A DNA stretch of 64,000 bases from Lunularia cruciata (GCA_948567375.1 OX419762.1:49829034-49893033); one strand, 5' to 3'; counted from the first letter of the stretch, positions 23,326 to 35,070 are shown. Translations and numbers: made by a program. The notes: generated by a model not told the origin, from the sequence alone.

Positions 23326-23766
23326 TTGAGCAGTGGAAGAGTAGTCAACCCCAAAGTCCAGCACTCCAAAGCTCAAGTATCCAAGGTAGAAGAAGAAAAG
23401 AAGGAGATGGAGGAGAAACATTTGATGGAACTACAAAAACTTTGTATGATGTTGGTAGAGGAGGTAACCCAATGTGAGGCACTCTCAATGAAGGAGGGTT
23501 CGGATGTGACTCAATGTTTCAAGGCAATGCTCATCACTAGAGCCAAGGTAGAACTAGTAGAGGCATACATGCATGAGTTAAAGTTGTTTGCGCAGGAGAT
23601 GGGGAGGAAGAAAGCAAAGGAGGAGGATTTGAATAACTTGCTTATTTGTCTTAGGAATAGAGTAGATATGAAGATGATAGAAGTAGGAGATAATATTTGC
23701 CTTAGATTAGAATTAGTTAAAAAAATGCAGGTAGTCATGCCACCACTACTCTTAGTGAGAAGATAG
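23326..23766 (+). CDS. Coiled-coil ORF in X2, related to ORF3 C-terminus
   Basis: An open stretch of 146 codons. The coding frame may extend upstream to ~23292 (AEEELTLKDQEL), just after a CCTGCAG that resembles a 3' splice site, so this could be the last exon of a longer gene. Lys/Glu-rich coiled coil with MHELKLFAQEM and LLICLRNRVDMKMIEVGDN, homologous to the C-terminal part of family A ORF3 and nearly identical to the X1 copy. No catalytic motif. It could be a host gene fragment related to the source of ORF3, or a remnant of another element. Confidence 0.6.
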   Translation: MSSGRVVNPKVQHSKAQVSKVEEEKKEMEEKHLMELQKLCMMLVEEVTQCEALSMKEGSDVTQCFKAMLITRAKVELVEAYMHELKLFAQEMGRKKAKEEDLNNLLICLRNRVDMKMIEVGDNICLRLELVKKMQVVMPPLLLVRR

Positions 23767-25690
23767 TGAGCCCATCCAAAGTAGCTTAGATTGGAGTGCA
23801 GGTGGACTAGACTGAGTTACACAAGTCATCTGAGAAAGTAGAATAGGAAAAGAGGATACGTTATGATTTAAATTTAAATTTAAGTTATGATGTTAGGATA
23901 CGTATGATTTAAATTTTTGTATAGATTGATGAGGAGGGTGAGATAGTAGTAAAATTAGATGATGAACCCAAAGTGTAGGAGCACTTGTAGTTAACTCATA
24001 CTTTGGCTGAATGTAGAGATGAAGAACCCAAAGAAGTAGCACTTGGATAGGATTGAGTCAATAGCAGTTACAGATCTGAAGTAGTAGTTCTGTAAGTAGA
24101 GTCACTTTGTATCTGCAAGATAGGAGTAGTCAGTTGTGCGAGTGCTTCTCAGTCTCCTATGTGACATAGCCTTGCTTATCACACTGTGTAACTCGACCAA
24201 AGAGCTCATATGATGTCCAAATTACTTCTTCCTTTCAGCACACGGGATTATCTTCCATCACTCCAAGTGCTTATCCCATTAGATTGCCAGGTCACTCTTC
24301 CAAGTACCTTTTTTTATTCACTTCTCCAAATAATCATATTATTATTATCAATACAAGCAAATTTTGAAGAAATGAAGCACCACATGAACCCTCCGGAAGT
24401 TCATCTGGTCGCACGTGCCCTGGTATACGTCGTCCATAATTCCTCCAATTGGTTTGGAACAAACTAATCAACGAACGATCCGAATTGGAAAGGAGTACAT
24501 TAAGCATCACAGAATAGAAATAGCTAACTTATCTGGAACATTATGGCTTATCAAGGATGAAAAAGGATATATAGCAAATCCCACTTGGTAATAACGACAT
24601 GGCATTCCTTATCATTGCTTGATGACAGCTCTGGCTGTTTGTAGCTAAGCACTTGCGCGTACAATTTCCCCGTCCTTATGGCCAAATCGGCCATGTCCAA
24701 GTGCTGAAGATTTGCGTGGCTGCTGTATCTGTGGCCACAGTCGATATCTTTTAAACAGGCAATATCCTATTTCAGGAGTCATTGAGAACTACGGAACTGC
24801 ACAGAATTTGAAAATTTTGCAAGGCAAGCTGCATACGAGGCACAGTTTCCAGTGTCCCCTAGGAAAATGAGTACATTCGCTGGGAGCTGGACACTGAGCC
24901 TTGCTCAAGATATGTAGGTTTCACATCCTGAAATCCGACTGTCCAGGTTTTCGAGATTCGCATCCTGGATCTACTAATGTTAGGGGTTATTAGACCAAAT
25001 GCAAGAACCCGAGTCGTTGATGTGTGAAATGAATGTGACTGGGTTCTCATCTTCCAGAGGAGCTTACTTCCGATAACTCAAGTTTACTTTCAGTACCTGG
25101 CGGGATATTGAGAAAAGGAAACAAAAAGCCCGCAGGAAAGGTGACCAAGTGTAAAGAAGAACTAGGTTGATGGCACATTGGAGGATTTAGATACTGATGA
25201 TGATATACTAAAATTACCGCCTGTTTGATCTGCAGGATAGATGACCAAATGTAAAGAACAACTAGCTTGATAGCACATTGGTGGATTTAGATACTGATAA
25301 TGATCTACTTAAATTACAGCTTGTTTGATCCGCAGGATAGCTGACCAAATGTAAAGAAGAACGAGGTTGATAGCACATTGGAGGATTTCGATACTGATAA
25401 TGGTATACTTAAATTATCGTCTGTTTGGTCGTGTCAACAGCAGCGTGTTCCCATCAGAGTGCTGCACGCTAGACTCCGCTGGGCGATATCATTTACACAC
25501 CAAACACTAGTTGATACGTTTATGCTTACAAGTGAATCCCGTCATTGCTAAACTCGTTAATCGAGCACTTGGGTTCGCTAGTGATGCTGGCCTAAGTTAA
25601 GCGCTCCTCCCTTCACTTCGGATCCTCTTGAGCGGGGTCCCGTCCCCTCTAGCTTCTCCTTCGTTGTTGACCTTGCAGAATTCTCGACTG
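23383..25690 (+). repeat. Segment X2, right copy of the direct repeat
   Basis: Second copy of X (see 19435-22031), ~300 bp shorter. It ends at exactly the same base as X1 (GAATTCTCGACTG). Where X1 continues into the zinc-finger ATG, X2 joins family A RT sequence on the minus strand at 25691. Between the coiled-coil ORF and the tandem repeat (23770-25142) only short, unsupported frames occur. Confidence 0.8.
25143..25430 (+). repeat. 100-bp tandem repeat, ~2.9 units (X2)
   Basis: Units start GACCAA at 25143, 25243 and 25343; same order and nearly the same bases as in X1, so the array predates the duplication of X. Confidence 0.85.
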
Positions 25691-26983
25691 TTTTCTTCTT
25701 CTAAACAATGACAATGGGAGAGACCCATTCACTACTTAAGACAGGGAAGATGATTCTAGCCCCTAAGTACTTGTCAATTTCATCTTTCGCCGAAATGGAG
25801 TATTTCGGGTTCAGACGGTATTGTCTCTACCAAACTGGAACTGCACCTTCAACCAAATCAATCCGTTTTTTTCCAAATTCTAGTGGAATACCCGGCATTT
25901 GATCAATAGACTAGGCAAATACATCCTGGAGTTCTATAAATAGGGTAGTGAATCTTGGCAACTCCTCCAAAGTGATTGTCTTCAAAACTTTTAAAATTTT
26001 CCCTTCAGTCAAGAACATCTTGACAATCATCGGGGTTGATGATTCCTTCAACGTGGCTTACTCGGCTTAACCCGGGGCGAGCTGCCATCAAACCTCCTTC
26101 CTCCAAGTCAGGTTCACCGGAGGCGAGGTCATATGGATCTTTGTCTTTGATATCCACCTCTATAGCATTCCAAGTAATTTACTTGGACTTTGTCTTCAGA
26201 TTTGTCTGAGGACAAAGATGATGAGTCTTTCGATTCGTCCTCTTCTTCAGACAAACTAGTTTCCCCAAGATGGGGAACCTTCGTCCAACTCACAGTCATC
26301 AGCTTTTGGTCTTTGGACAAAATGTCCTTGAACCGTGGCTTCTATTGGTGCCAATCCACCACAACTTGGGCACTATACAACTAGGGTCTTTTGATCAAGA
26401 GAGGGTAACTAGTCCTGGTCACTGGTCGCAACACAATGTAGTTCAACTTGAAGTGCAGCCCTCCAATGATTGTGGTAATGTTTGGCAACATGCCCAAGAG
26501 CCGTCTCCTGGTTTGGTCTGCAAATTTCAAGACTCGGGGTGCTGGCTCAAACGTATGATACCCCAGTCAATTTGCAATATCTTCAGTCATGACATTCACA
26601 CCAGAACCCAAATCAATGGGTATCAATGTGATCATGCACCCTGCAATCTCTACGTCAACCTTGGGAGATCCTAGATCTTCTTGCTCAATATGATATATAG
26701 CGGGCAGGTCTTTCTTTGACATAGACCGTACTTTCTTGAGGGCCAAATTCAGCTGCCTCTTGTATAGCTTGTTGTCTTCCCATAATTGCTTAAATGTGAC
26801 GTTGGCATTTGTGGCTGTCAAATCCGCTACAATGTCATATTGGGGTACTCCTCCTAATTTGACCGTCTTTGCCTTTGGCTTCGGGTTCAAAGTCTCTCCA
26901 TCTTTGATTTTGACTTTGGGATGCTTCAAAATGGTGATGGGATTGCTAGTGGTCTTGACCCGAGGTTCCTTGGGCTGGCCCAC
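25691..26983 (-). pseudogene. Family A protease-RT fragment (unit A2)
   Basis: Minus strand from 26983: KRQLNLALKKVRSMSKKD, then protease LIPIDLGSGVNVMTED (DLGSG, similar to A1), an acidic Ser/Glu linker (26320-26129), then the start of RT, with the Gly/Pro-rich motif MPGIP near 25900. Broken by several stops. Ends at 25691 within RT, where segment X2 begins. The RT palm, RNase H and integrase of this unit are missing. Confidence 0.75.
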
Positions 26984-29212
26984 CTCGGCTTGGATCAGAC
27001 CTTGTACTTCGGATCAGATGTCTACCGGAAAAACTGGAGGCTTTGTCTTCATCTCCTCCTCCAAACTCATTTCCCGAGTTCTGAGTATTGCTGCCTTGAG
27101 TTCTTTTTGCAAGACCTTAGCTTTGGTTTTAGCAAGGATCTTATTCTCCTTGGTAGAAAGGATTGCCTTTGGGCGCAGTCTCTTCGCCTTTCTGGAAGAC
27201 GATGATGTTGTACTCAACTCTTTGGGATCACGCTTCTTCCTACTTGTGCGTGTCTCAACCTTCAAAATTTCAAGGTCCGGCCATTCTCCTTCCAAGGCCG
27301 GGCTCCCTTCCTAAGGTCTCTCATCCTCAAGTGTTATACAATCTTCAGTGGTATCACCCTTCGCTTGAGGCGCTGCACGCTCAGCCGGGGTTTGTACATA
27401 CTTTATAGGCGGCTTTGGGTTTGGTGGGTGAGGGCATTGGTTGCCCGTATGACCTGATCATTTGCAATTTCTGCACAGGGGAACGTACCCAATTTGCCTT
27501 CTTGGCTCCAGATAGTTTGGAGACCAATGTCCCATCGAGCCACAATTGTAACATGCCCTGGGTGCAACATTCTAAGGTCAATTTTGGTTGCTCATTGGTG
27601 GTCTTTGTGGAGGAGCATTGAGGTTAAACTCCCTTGGTCCGTACCTCGGACCTTGAAATGATGTGCTTGCCTGAGGCTGTACCTCCTGTGTTTGGTACAC
27701 CGCTTCTTCTTCCTCTTCCTGGTTCCATCTCGGAACCCAATCAATCTGCTGCACCGAGAATGCTATAAGAGTATTGCATTCTGTGTTTGCATGGTCTGAC
27801 TTGCCACATTTGGTGCACCATATATTGGATCTGCCAAATGTTGGGGGCTTCTTTCTGTCCTTAGCCCCAATCATCTGGATCTTAAAATCCGAAAACTCCT
27901 TGATGAGTGCATCTAGCTTAGTATCAGCCTTATGTATACTATTTGCTGGGAGAGTCACTCGTTTCTTACCCCTACATCTTTGTACTCGTCTTGGCTTTGA
28001 TTCTTCTTTGGATTCCAAAGAAGAGCTTGAAGACGTGGAGGATTCCTCCAAAGAAGGAGATGTACTACAAGAAGCTCTTTTTTTGTGCTTCTTGCCTTTC
28101 TTCTCCTAGTTTCTTCAATTGCCGGCAGAATGAGAGTGAGCCGCCTCATAGCGGGCGACATGTTTGAGTACCTTGTCAAGTGAAGTTACATTCCTCTCCC
28201 AAGCAAAGATCTGAATCTCAAGTGAAAGTCCTCCCAAGAACCAGGTAATGGCTTGGGCTTTGGAGTAACCCACCACACCCAATTGCTTTGGGACTCGGTT
28301 CAAGAGTGCCATGAACCTCTCAGAGTAGTCTCTCAACTTCTCCTTCTTGCCTCGGTCTAAATTGTTGAGTGCCGTAAAGACACTCATGTTGTAATCAACT
28401 TCCTGGAATCGTTCCAAGAAATTGTTTCTCAAGTCCGCCCAGTCCGCCGGTACAAACCCCTTCTGAGTTACATGGGTGTACCAACTCCAAACTTTCTTTC
28501 GGAGCAGACTTAGGAAATGTGCAATTGATACGCCAAGTCATGCTCCCTGCTATCAAAGGAGATGACTTTGAATTCTTTGATGAATTCATCGGGTCTTTGT
28601 CTTGTTCTATCCCCTTGAACTTTTGATAGGCGTGTTGGGTGACAGGCAGCAAAATCATCATTCGATTTGATGGGATCGGTTGGGGTAAGTTTGAACTCGA
28701 CGGAATAGAGGAGCTGGCTGGTATTGACATCATGTTGACAGCCCAAGGGTTCCAATTTGTCAAATTCAAGGTAGGGTCTTCTTTGACAATTTCTTCTCTA
28801 CGAGTATCGACTTCAACCCGAGTGGAAGAATCAAGCTCAACACCTTTGATGTGTTCTTCAAAATTCCTTCGAGACAATTGAGGAATCATTCATAGAAGTT
28901 GTTGACACTCTTCTTCCATCAATGTCCTTGTTGTCTTTTCTTGAAGAAAGTTCTTTAAAGATGTGACTTCCTTTACAGCTCTAAGGGAAGTCGGTGTACT
29001 AGGCCGTAGTGAATATGTTGGCTGCTCGAGTCTTTCTTCTTTTTGGAAGATGGGGATGCAAAGTAGCCTTGCCAACCACCTTTGTGTTTCTTTTGGTCAA
29101 GTTCTCGTAGTGCTTCTTGCACTTTGTGAAGGAGTTCAAAGTCCAACGCCTCTTGTTTGGTTTTGTCAAAAGTGGCTTGGATCTTTAGACATTTGTCTTC
29201 TTCACAATCCAA
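26984..29212 (-). pseudogene. Family A Gag and linker (unit A2)
   Basis: Pieces: N-terminus 29212-28890 (Lys-rich, HYGLVHRLPLEL), Retrotrans_gag domain 28889-28115 (including RDYSERFMALLNRVPKQLG and WFLGGLSLEIQ), Ser-rich region and zinc knuckle CTKCGKSDHANTEC (28051-27578), two further knuckles around 27560-27430, and the basic linker 27295-27014. Four or more frameshifts or stops. Keeps the reading frame through the third knuckle where A1 has lost a base. Confidence 0.75.
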
Positions 29213-29321
29213 CGCTTGTCTTCAAACTCTCTCTTCCCATTATTCTCTCAATGCAAACATTCATATTGCTTTGATACCCAGTTTTGAATTTGGCTTTGTA
29301 TTCTTCCACTTCCAAGATTTG

Positions 29322-29341
29322 TATCCCCGGCAGCGGCGCCA
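29322..29341 (-). other. Primer-binding site, tRNA-Asp type (unit A2)
   Basis: Minus-strand TGGCGCCGCTGCCGGGGATA, 7 bp after the LTR end at 29349. The closest match among the three copies to a plant tRNA-Asp complement. Confidence 0.85.
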
Positions 29342-30019
29342 AAAATCATGTGACAACCCAACAAATATCACTTTTGCGGTAATCTGGTAAGTAAAGTTCA
29401 TTCCTATAGAGATCGAATTCAGAATTGGTCAAATATAAAGTCAAATAGTAACAATGTAGTTCTTCTTGAGTTCTTCTTTAATCTCTCAGGTAGAAACCAC
29501 ACCCAGAAGAGAGTAACAAGCACTGATTCATAGTCTTGTCACGAATTCACACTCCTTAATCACAACACTTTCAATTCTCTCCAAACAATCTTGATTGTGA
29601 TGATTTAGGCTCTCCCAAAAATGGCACTTCACTACAAAACAACTTCAACTCAGAATTGTGTTCTACCCCTCCATTGAAGGCACAACTTCCTTGATTGAAA
29701 TTGCTTCACATCAACTTTGTGCTGCACTCACAAATGTAGAATATTACCAACACTACAATTCCTCTCAGATTTGTCAAGGCATTGCTTCTATTGCACTTCA
29801 CTCAAGATCAAACACACAAAATGAAGATCAAGGTTGTGGAATCCAACATCCAACAAGCACACTGACTTGCACTTTGAATTTCTCCACACAATCACAATTG
29901 CAGAAACAAAGTTGATACTTGAAATCAAGTTCAAGCGACGAGCACTACTTCACAGCACTTTGCTTTATCTATTCTTAGAAATTATGAGCACCAAACAACA
30001 ATTTCCTTCAAATGCCACT

Positions 30020-30028
30020 CTTAAATAG
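30020..30028 (-). promoter_or_regulatory. TATA-like box, A2 LTR
   Basis: Minus-strand CTATTTAAG, conserved with 2262-2270, about 110 bp after the ORF3 stop. Candidate promoter for the gag-pol RNA. Confidence 0.4.
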
Positions 30029-30140
30029 TGAAGCAATCGATAGTTCTAACAAAAATATAGTCTCCTAACAACTCCACAAACTTGCAGATCCGAAATGACA
30101 ATGCACCTCTTCATATATGCCTCTTTAAATCTCAATTTTG

Positions 30141-32736
30141 TTACTAATCCAATCCGATGTCTACTTCTTCTTTGGCTTTCAAACCCTATCCCAAAGTAAC
30201 TTCACTCACTACTACTCTATCCTCGGGTTTCACAACTCCTAATTCCTCTACCAAATCTAACAGTTCTCTTTCCTGATCTGAAATTCCACTAGCAAGTAAT
30301 CTATCTAACTCCTTATCTCCCGACCCACTCTTCTCTAATGTCTCCAATGGTAACTCCAAAGACATCTGCACTCCCACTCCATCTACTTTGGGTTTTGCTC
30401 TGACATCCTTCCAAAGTTTATCTATTTCTAATTTAACTAAGTCTAATCTGATTGTGATATTGTCTTTTACTTACAATATCTTCCTATCTACACGAGTTCT
30501 TAGACTGATCAACAAAGCATTCAAGTCTTTGTCCTTTGCATTTCTCCTCCTTGTCTCCTGCACCAACAACTTCAACTCGTGCAGCCTCGTCTCTTTGATG
30601 CGCACACTGGCCTCTGTAATCAGCATTGCATTCATCTTGATCACAATCTCTTTTAATAGCTCCAATCTCATTTTCCTCTCCCATTCTCGATCTGCAAGCC
30701 AATCTTCTCTGTACATTGCCAATTCTGCTTCAAACTCAGCTTTCACAACTTCCTTCTCCTTCTCTTTCTGCACAATCTTTTCCTCTTGATTGCAAAGTAA
30801 CTCTCTCAACCTTTCTTCTTCTCTATACCTCACTGTCAACTCTCGTTGCCACAGCTGCTTCTTCTCTTCTACTCTATCCATCACTCTATCAAGCACTTGT
30901 TCTTTCTCTGCTACTCTTGCCATAGCATGGATAATTTCTAGTCTTGAATCAACAAATTGTTGCTTCAAGATTTCATATTTAGCAATTTGTTGTTCCTTTG
31001 CTAGGACACTCTGCTCTATTAGTTCTTCCCGATTCCTTGCTTCTCTCCTCAAATTCTCAAGCACTTGATTCTGCACTATTGCATCTACTTGTAGTAGTTC
31101 CTTTTTCTCCTCACCTCGGATTATACTCTACTTCAATTCCGATTTCTCTTCTTCTAATTGTGCAAACACTTGCAACACAGTCTTCACCTCCGGACACTTC
31201 AACTACATCTCCTTCTTCTTGTGCTATAACTTCACTTATAAGCGGTACACAACCTCCCATAGGTACTCCACTCTTTCACTTGGAGTTACCTTGACTTGCG
31301 GAATGATCTCCTTCTTCACCTCTTCTTCACTCAACACTCGCCTTTTGAGCCACAGTCGCCGTATAGGAATGGATGCTTCACTCCTTGAACTTTCATTCTC
31401 CTCTTCTCTTACCTTACTCGGCCCCACTTCACACTTTGCCTTTTTCGTGGAACAAACTCCTCATTGAATGGTAACCTTCCTTTCTTCCTGCTCTGGCATT
31501 TGTCTTCCAACTTTGAGTTACTCTTCTCCTCCATCTCCATCGTGGCTTTCTCTTCCTCGGGTACCGATGTCATCTCTCCTCCATCGTTGCTGTCACTACT
31601 CGTGTCTCCACTCTGCAATGTGAGCTCAGGTTCTTCATCTCTTTCCGAGTCTTGGGACTTGCACTCGGCTTCACCTTCTGATTCTTCCTCCAATGATGCA
31701 ATTCCCACCATTCCTTTCCTCGGGTTTACTCTTCTAGTCTTCCGAGGTCTTACTTTCTTGATGTCTTCTCCTTCTCCTTGTCGACTCCTCTTCTTTGACT
31801 TTGGAGTTCTCACATCCAAGTGCACACTCTTCTCCGTCTGTGCGTAGTACTCATCACTGCTCCTGATCTGAAGAATGTATTGATGCTCCTTTGCGTCAAC
31901 ATCCTTTCTTAAGTCGGGATGGAAATATGACACCATTCTGTTGCACTCCACCGCATTGAGCAAGTTCAGCCCTAGATAGAAATGAGCTTCAAACTGCAAA
32001 ATGTAATGCGAAGGTGATTTATCCCGCAAATTTCACACCATCTATCTTATTTGCCCATGAAAACACTTTGCTTAGTTAATCAGCTCTCTTGCAAATATCT
32101 TATGGAAGAACACCGCTTGGTGCTTCATCACATAAGTCATTCTCTCCGGCTTCAAGATTGCCATTAGAGCACTCACAATCCCTTGCTTGACAGGATCCTT
32201 GTAACTCTCTACTTTGTAACCATTCTTCATGCGCTTTGAAGAGAAAGCATCTCTCACCTCCTAGGTTTCTTTTGCTACTTCTCCCTTCCTCAAGAACATG
32301 GCACCATGCTCCGTGCTTGCTTCTCTTCCAAGTACTAACACCCAATCTGACTCCGTCCAGCGAGCCGGATTACCTCTCTTCCTCTCTTCTCAAGGCCATC
32401 AAGACATCTACTCTCGATGATCGCAATCATGAACCCTGGAAAGCTTACATTCCAGTTCCACGCCAAGAATGTAATCCAAAGTCTGCTCAAGACTTCAATT
32501 CTTACGATCACATCTAACCTCCAAATTGCATGATTTCTCACTACAAATTTGGAGTTTGTCTTCACTCCTCCCATCTTTCTCTCTTCCACTCTAGGCTGGA
32601 GACTATTCTTCCTACTAATTCCCGGATTAGCTCTCTCAAATTCTTCTCTACACACCAACGAGTCTTTGACTCTACTTCCCTTCCCACAATCTCCTGCAAG
32701 ACAACTTCTTAATGGCGAGGGAAAATTGCTTGTCAT
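30141..32736 (-). pseudogene. ORF3 in A2 5' LTR
   Basis: Start at 32736 (MTSNFPSPL) is aligned with the A1 start. Pieces: 32736-32335 (variable N-terminus plus FLAWNWNVSFPGFM), 32257-32072 (SALMAILKPERMTYVMKH), 32029-31409 (FEAHFYLGLNLLN, then acidic linker TLQSGDTSSDSNDGGEMTS), 31427-31236, 31076-30471 (coiled coil, LHELKLLVQETRRRNAKD) and 30377-30186 (tail). More diverged from A1 than the shared-LTR copy is, mostly by synonymous-looking and conservative changes in the domain, yet with frameshifts at several points. Confidence 0.75.
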
Positions 32737-32756
32737 TGCTTTGTCTTTAGCCCAAT

Positions 32757-32763
32757 TTTTATA
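32757..32763 (-). promoter_or_regulatory. TATA-like box just upstream of ORF3
   Basis: Minus-strand TATAAAA, ~21-27 bp before the ORF3 ATG (32736). The A1 copy has CTATTAAAA at the matching place (9646-9654). It could be a separate ORF3 promoter, but the spacing would put the transcript start almost on the ATG, so it may be fortuitous. Confidence 0.25.
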
Positions 32764-33148
32764 GAGTTGTGCCTTCTTTGTCTTTCTTCAATTTGAGTTT
32801 CTACCAAGAAATCACACCTCCTGCATGCTCCTGTCACTATCAATTGTCCTTCACGCGTATGACCGCCATTTTTGAACAGTCCTTTCTTGAATATCTCATT
32901 GCAAAGGAAAGTTGTTACACTATCCTTGCCTCGGGTTGAGCACCTCCAATACAAAGACTCCTTACTTTGGGTTGTATGTTGACAGTGCAATTCCGATTAC
33001 TTTGCCTTATGACCCGAAGCCATGTTACCTTTGGTTTCATCCCGAGGACACTTTTCTTTGCCTTCTTTGGCCATACATGCGTAATTTGACTTCTCTATAC
33101 ACTTCTTCTTCCACATTTCAAAAAAAAACAAAAAATATGGGTACCACA

Positions 33149-35056
33149 GAGATTCATCTTCTCATTTTCCAACAAGGCTTATGCATTGACCATCTATATG
33201 AAGAAAGGTGTAGATTACATGGTGATTTTGGAGGACAAGGAGGCTCTCAAAGCTTTTGAAGAGCTCAAGCAATCCTTTGTTGTCGCTCCAATTCTTGCTA
33301 AACTTGATTGGAGTAAACCTTCCATCCTCTACATTGATGCTTCTAATGTAGCTATAGGATGCACTCTTAGTCAATTTGACTAAGATGGGCATGATCATCC
33401 AATAGCTTATGCTAGTAGGCAGATTGTTTCAGCAAAAAACTACTTTGTCATGGAGAGAGGGTTGGTAGTGATCTTTGGTCTCAAGAAGTTTAGACACTAC
33501 TTGATTGGAGAAAGCCACCATTGTCACGGGTCACAAGGCCTTGAAATACATCTTCAACAAGCCTAAAGTTGAAGGGATACTAGCAAGGAGGATGATACTC
33601 TTGTTTGAGTATGACTACACCATTGAAGATAGGCTAGGAAAGAAACATGCAAATGCTGATTTGTTATCTAGAGCCTATGATCATGATGGAGATGAGCCAA
33701 TGGATGATTCCTTCCCAAATGAAGAGCTCATGACAATCTCAGTCACTCAAGAGGTTCCAATGGAGTACAAAGAGATTGTGGATTTTGTGACAAAAGGTAA
33801 CTATCCAAAAGGGATGCATGCTTAGGAGAGGAAGGCCCTTGCAGCAAGATCTAGACCTTACACAATGGTGGAGAATATTCTTTTTCACCACGGACCAGAT
33901 GGTCTACTTCAAAGAGCAGTGGGTAAGGAAGATTCTATCCTCCTTGTAAAGGAGTTTCATGAAGGTTTAGTGTGTGGAAGACACTTTGTAGGAAAGGTGA
34001 CTACTTTCAAGATTCTAGATGCATGTTACCATTTGAGAGGGATTTTCAAGGATTATTGTCTTTATTATTGCAAAACTTGTCATGTTTGTCAAGCTTTTGC
34101 TAGAAAGTCTACATCCACTCCACCACTTAGATCAATTCCATTGCAAGGACCTTTTGAGAAGTGGGGAATTGATTTTGTAGGTCCTCTCAATAGAACCCCA
34201 AGGAACAATCGGTACATTGTGGTAGTTATTGATAACCTTACCAAGTGGGTTGAGGCTAGACCATTGAGGGACAAGAATGAAGATGAAGTTGGTAGATTTC
34301 TTTATGAATGTATTATCACTAGATTTGGATTCCCTTTGGAGTTGGTTTCTAACAGAGGAGGAGAGTTTACAAGAAGCATTACTATAGCCATGCTATGATA
34401 TTTCTCTATCACACATAGAGTAACTATATCCTATAAGCCAAATTCCAATGGCTTAGTAGAGAGAACCAATCAGACCTTGTGCATGATGTTGGCTAAAGAT
34501 GCAAAAATGGAGGGGGCTAAACATCATTCGGACAAGAGGATTCATGCAGTTTTATGGGAGTATAGGATAACCATGAAGACTTCCACCAGATATTCTCCAT
34601 TTCAATTAGTATATGGTATTGAGTCTACCTTACCTATTCACTTTGATCTTCCAACCTTCCAAAGCATTCATAGGAGGTTGAAGAAAGCACAAGGAGGTGA
34701 TGCAGAGAAATCAAGGAAGGATCAAATCATGGAGTTGGAAGAGGCAAGAGCAGTTGCTATGGTTTGAGTGGAGCAAGCCCAAAGGAAACAAAAGGAGAGT
34801 TATGACAAAAGGCAAGGCAAGAAGAAGGCGGAGCCTTTCAAAGAAGGTGATTGGGTAATGTTGTTTGATTCTATTTGATTTAAGAGAGTGCAAAAGAAGT
34901 TTTTGCCTAAGTACTTTGGACCTTTCATAGTGGAGAAGGTGTGGGGCAATTACACCTATGATCTCAAGGAGTTGGGAGGAAGACACTTTGATAGGATTAA
35001 CCATGATAAGTTAAAGATGTATTATAGAAGGTAGAGAGACCTTCACTTTGAGAACA
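33149..35056 (+). pseudogene. Family B RT thumb-RNase H-integrase remnant
   Basis: Begins in the RT thumb (RFIFSFSNKAYALT) next to the A array. RNase H: ILYIDASNVAIGCTLS, frameshift near 33510, then HKALKYIFNKP and ANADLLSR. Integrase: zinc domain (EFHEGLVCGRH ... CKTCHVCQA), core WGIDFVGPL; LVSNRGGEF, where Asn replaces the second catalytic Asp; and NGLVERTNQTL (Glu). The C-terminus has FKEGDWVMLFDSI and INHDKLKMYYRR. Stops near 33382, 33825, 34397, 34766 and 34876. No chromodomain. Same family as 46851-48420. Confidence 0.8.
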
Positions 35057-35070
35057 AAGTGAAAACTTAG

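Larger units (their letters stand above)
6298..33148 (-). mobile_element. Family A tandem array A1/A2 with inserted host-like segment
   Basis: Three family A LTRs on the minus strand (29349-33148, 16199-19425, 6298-10041) are separated by two internal regions (25691-29348 and 10042-16198). The middle LTR therefore serves as 3' LTR of unit A2 and 5' LTR of unit A1, the usual product of LTR-LTR recombination. The A2 internal region stops in RT at 25691 and the middle LTR lacks its first ~600 bp. The gap is filled by the X-zinc finger-X segment (19435-25690). The array lies between B sequences: LTR at 6298 and RT at 33149. Confidence 0.7.
29349..33148 (-). repeat. Family A 5' LTR of unit A2, complete (3.80 kb)
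   Basis: Starts on the minus strand at 33148 with TGTGGTACCC, ends TTGTCACA at 29349, and is followed by a PBS. Upstream is family B RT sequence, so this is the outer edge of the array. It contains a complete, though broken, ORF3 (32736-30141). This is the clearest proof that ORF3 is LTR-borne: a 5' LTR bounded by foreign DNA on one side and a PBS on the other contains the whole gene. Confidence 0.9.
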
